Assembly: GCF_023078355.1 (NCBI RefSeq)
Contig: NZ_CP095552.1
Span: 310,001-374,000, forward strand
Source: Gordonia hongkongensis
Lineage (GTDB): Bacteria; Actinomycetota; Actinomycetes; Mycobacteriales; Mycobacteriaceae
DNA length: 64,000 nt
Direction of reading: 5' to 3'
The translations under genes were made by a program, and so were the position numbers. The notes beneath the pieces are model-generated. The model had not been told where the DNA came from. It did not search any database and was given only the letters and a program-made list of their open reading frames with translations. Each line of letters starts with the position of its first letter. Positions within the stretch are counted from its first letter, which is position 1. Below, piece after piece: positions 62,959 through 64,000 of the stretch.

Positions 62959-64000
62959 CCTGGATATTTCACTGATGTTGCTGGTGTTCGGCGTGTGATA
63001 CGCGAAAGTGCCTGTCTGCCTTGTGATTATTGATTCACCACAAACAAATAGTCACAAGAAGAAAGGCACCTCGCAGGTGAAGAATAACGTGTATCCCGAG
63101 TTGATGGTGGACCCTACGCGCACTGAGTCGGTGCTGACGACCTCGGGCGGGGTGTTGCTGACGAAAACCGTGCAGGTCTCGGGCCTGGGAGCCGAGCTGA
63201 CCGCGGCGATGGCGCCGTGGCGGACCGCGGCGACGGTCCATGATCCGGCCAAGATCGTGCTGGATCTGGCGCTCACCTTGGCGACCGGTGGTGACTGTGT
63301 GGCCGATGTGGCCACAGTCCGGGCTCAGCCACAGTTGTACGGGCAGGTGGCCTCTGATCCGACGATTTCGCGGGTGATCAGCAGGCTGGCTACCGATGTC
63401 GAGGCGGTCAGTACCGCGATCAGCGCGGCTCGCGCCGCGGCGCGGGAGCGGGTGTGGGGCATTGCCCGCCCGTTGGAGGGCACTGCGGGCAGCATCGATG
63501 GCGGGCTGGTGATCGTTGATCTCGATGCCACGACCGTGACCGCCGGCTCGGCCAAAGAACAGGCCCAGAAAACGTATAAGCGGGTGTTCGGGCATTCCCC
63601 GATGTGTTCGTTCGTCGACCACGGCGCCTTCGGCACCGGGGAAACACTGAACCTGGACCTGCGGCGTGGAGGTGCCTCACCCAAAGGTGCGGACATGCAC
63701 ATCGCGGCCCTCGAGGCGGCGTTGGCCCAGCTGCCCGCCGCTGAACGCGCCCAGGTGCTCATACGTACCGATTCGGCCGGGTGTGCCAAAAAGTTCCTGG
63801 CCCACCTGGCCGAGCAACGCCTGCAGTACTCGGTCGGGTTCACCATCTCCGAACTGGTCAAAGACGCATTGGACGTGCTGCCTGAGGCCGCCTGGGTGAC
63901 CGCGATCAACACCGACGACGCCGATCCACGAGCTGATGCCCAGGTCGCCGAGATCACCGACCACATGCCGCGCTCGGTCCGTGACACCGAAACCGCCTAC
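62959..64000 (+). mobile_element. IS1380-family insertion sequence, left part
   Basis: The left end is placed at CCTGGATATTTCAC, where the dispersed repeat breaks off. About 118 bases of leader separate it from the transposase start. The right end lies beyond the window, so the terminal inverted repeats and target duplication cannot be compared. Confidence 0.65.
63077..64000 (+). CDS. IS1380-family transposase, 3' end outside the window
   Basis: The frame is open from GTG 63077 to the window edge, 308 residues so far of about 450-470 usual. It shows the DDE transposase features of the IS1380 family: LDLALTLATGGDCVADVA, SIDGGLVIVDLDATTVTAGS with the first Asp, a GHSPMCSFVDHGAFGTGETL block and LIRTDSAGCAKKFLAHLAEQ with the second Asp. 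The start GTG (VKNNVYPELMVDPTRTES) follows a GAAAGGCACCTCGCAG leader. No internal stop or frameshift is seen, so the copy may be active. Confidence 0.88.
   Translation, partial: MKNNVYPELMVDPTRTESVLTTSGGVLLTKTVQVSGLGAELTAAMAPWRTAATVHDPAKIVLDLALTLATGGDCVADVATVRAQPQLYGQVASDPTISRVISRLATDVEAVSTAISAARAAARERVWGIARPLEGTAGSIDGGLVIVDLDATTVTAGSAKEQAQKTYKRVFGHSPMCSFVDHGAFGTGETLNLDLRRGGASPKGADMHIAALEAALAQLPAAERAQVLIRTDSAGCAKKFLAHLAEQRLQYSVGFTISELVKDALDVLPEAAWVTAINTDDADPRADAQVAEITDHMPRSVRDTETAY

Overview
The window looks like chromosomal DNA of a high-GC, mycolic-acid-producing actinomycete, most probably Gordonia or a close relative (inference). The evidence is a gene order that closely follows the Mycobacterium tuberculosis cell-wall locus (Rv3792-Rv3834c region), frequent GTG starts, a DUF222/HNH endonuclease typical of Gordonia and Rhodococcus, and several mycolyltransferase and arabinosyltransferase genes.

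Layout. 1-9500: dispersed repeat, DUF222/HNH protein, cation efflux transporter, ankyrin protein, serS (frameshifted), two related EamA/DMT-type membrane proteins flanking a divergent TetR/VOC pair, a secreted lipase and a GNAT acetyltransferase. 9500-16100: a small conserved protein, a decayed molybdopterin oxidoreductase, a metallo-beta-lactamase/Rieske fusion, two tandem PlsC-like acyltransferases and a HAD phosphatase. 16100-20600: a secreted PGRP amidase, a SpoIID/LytB-domain protein and a GAF-ANTAR regulator. 20600-23920: a tightly coupled four-gene cluster (GT2, acyl-CoA-dehydrogenase-like, PIG-L deacetylase, SAM methyltransferase) of unknown role. 24050-30950: galactan/arabinan operon glf-glfT2-PAP2-ubiA-aftB. 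31330-36000: two mycolyltransferases (the second carries an LGFP-type tail), a DUF732 lipoprotein and a cutinase-like protein of the Rv3802 type. 36235-37244: an F420-type luciferase-like oxidoreductase (frameshifted). 37500-46450: mycolate condensation operon fadD32-pks13-accD4. 46700-62780 on the minus strand: four Emb arabinosyltransferases as two A-B pairs, separated by a DICT-domain protein and Dps. 62960-64000: left end of an IS1380-family element, cut by the window edge.

How it works together. Glf and GlfT2 make the galactan. The PAP2 protein and UbiA make decaprenyl-phosphate arabinose precursors, which the Emb proteins and AftB polymerise into arabinan. FadD32, AccD4 and Pks13 make mycolic acids. 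The mycolyltransferases attach these to arabinan or trehalose. The PGRP amidase and SpoIID-type protein act on peptidoglycan.

Four otherwise intact genes (serS, the first DMT gene, the F420 gene and one emb gene) each carry a single-base deletion, three of them in G/C runs. This points to consensus errors in the assembly rather than real pseudogenes. The molybdopterin oxidoreductase is different and is truly decayed. All homology calls come from reading the sequence; no database search was run.
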